NCBI GenBank assembly: GCA_003049485.1
Contig: PYST01000333.1
Location: forward strand, 1 to 42,476
From: Ophioceras dolichostomum
Taxonomy: Eukaryota; Ascomycota; Sordariomycetes; Magnaporthales; Ophioceraceae
Length of the DNA stretch: 42,476 bases
Direction of reading: 5' to 3'
Of the stretch, positions 42,452-42,476 are shown in pieces. The first letter of the stretch is position 1, and the number at the start of each line of letters is the position of its first letter. The notes beneath the pieces were generated by a model. It was not told where the DNA came from. It ran no database searches and worked only from the letters and a program-made list of their open reading frames with translations. A program made the position numbers and the translations under genes.

Positions 42452-42476
42452 GTACGTACTAACCACTCTGCCCTCC

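Noticed and set aside
1..42476. Transposons, RIP-mutated blocks, biosynthetic or defence-like clusters
   Set aside because: No transposase or reverse-transcriptase motifs, no long terminal repeats, no AT-rich degenerate tracts and no cluster-type enzymes were seen.

Overview
This window is nuclear DNA from a filamentous ascomycete (Pezizomycotina, most likely Sordariomycetes). The evidence is GC-rich coding sequence, short introns (about 70-290 bp) with GTRNGY-type donors, genes on both strands a few hundred to a few thousand bases apart, an intronless eukaryotic-type tRNA, and best recognisable relatives that are all fungal housekeeping proteins. I see no transposon, no AT-rich RIP-like block, no CRISPR array, no secondary-metabolite cluster and no sign of horizontal transfer.

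Layout from left to right: the 3' end of a glycine-rich, probably GPI-anchored surface protein (1-999, +); CAF40/CNOT9 of the CCR4-NOT complex (3063-4452, -); SEC13 (6478-7661, -), divergent from PEX20, the PTS2 co-receptor (8546-9933, +); a YTH-domain m6A-reader-like protein (11895-15845, -); GPI18/PIG-V mannosyltransferase (16792-18691, -); a large, fungal-type protein of unknown function with a poly-Q tract (22479-25043, +); tRNA-Lys(CTT) (26307-26379, +); a Whi2-like BTB-fold protein (27749-30014, -); a GPATCH1/DUF1604-type G-patch protein (31375-33683, -); the KIN1/PAR-1 family kinase (36342-39882, +); and the first coding exon of a glycerol kinase GUT1 (42096-42451, +), cut by the window end.

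The genes do not form an operon or a pathway cluster. Three act on mRNA fate (CAF40, the YTH protein, the G-patch protein), three on membrane traffic, organelles or the cell surface (SEC13, PEX20, GPI18), and two on growth signalling (KIN1, Whi2-like). Exon joins were worked out by hand from splice signals, reading phase and family motifs, and all complete joins come out in frame.

No obviously new multi-gene system is present. The observations most worth a second look are: very long AUG-free leaders (about 350-960 nt) in front of at least six genes; long in-frame open extensions after the PEX20 and KIN1 stop codons; a G-quadruplex-prone run just after the KIN1 stop; a stopless, multiple-of-three intron inside the KIN1 kinase domain; a SEC13 first coding exon that is only the ATG; a Whi2-like gene whose only possible ATG sits in a 31-nt exon; palindromic AGGTACCT repeats confined to non-coding DNA; and the uncharacterised 854-residue protein with two upstream ORFs.
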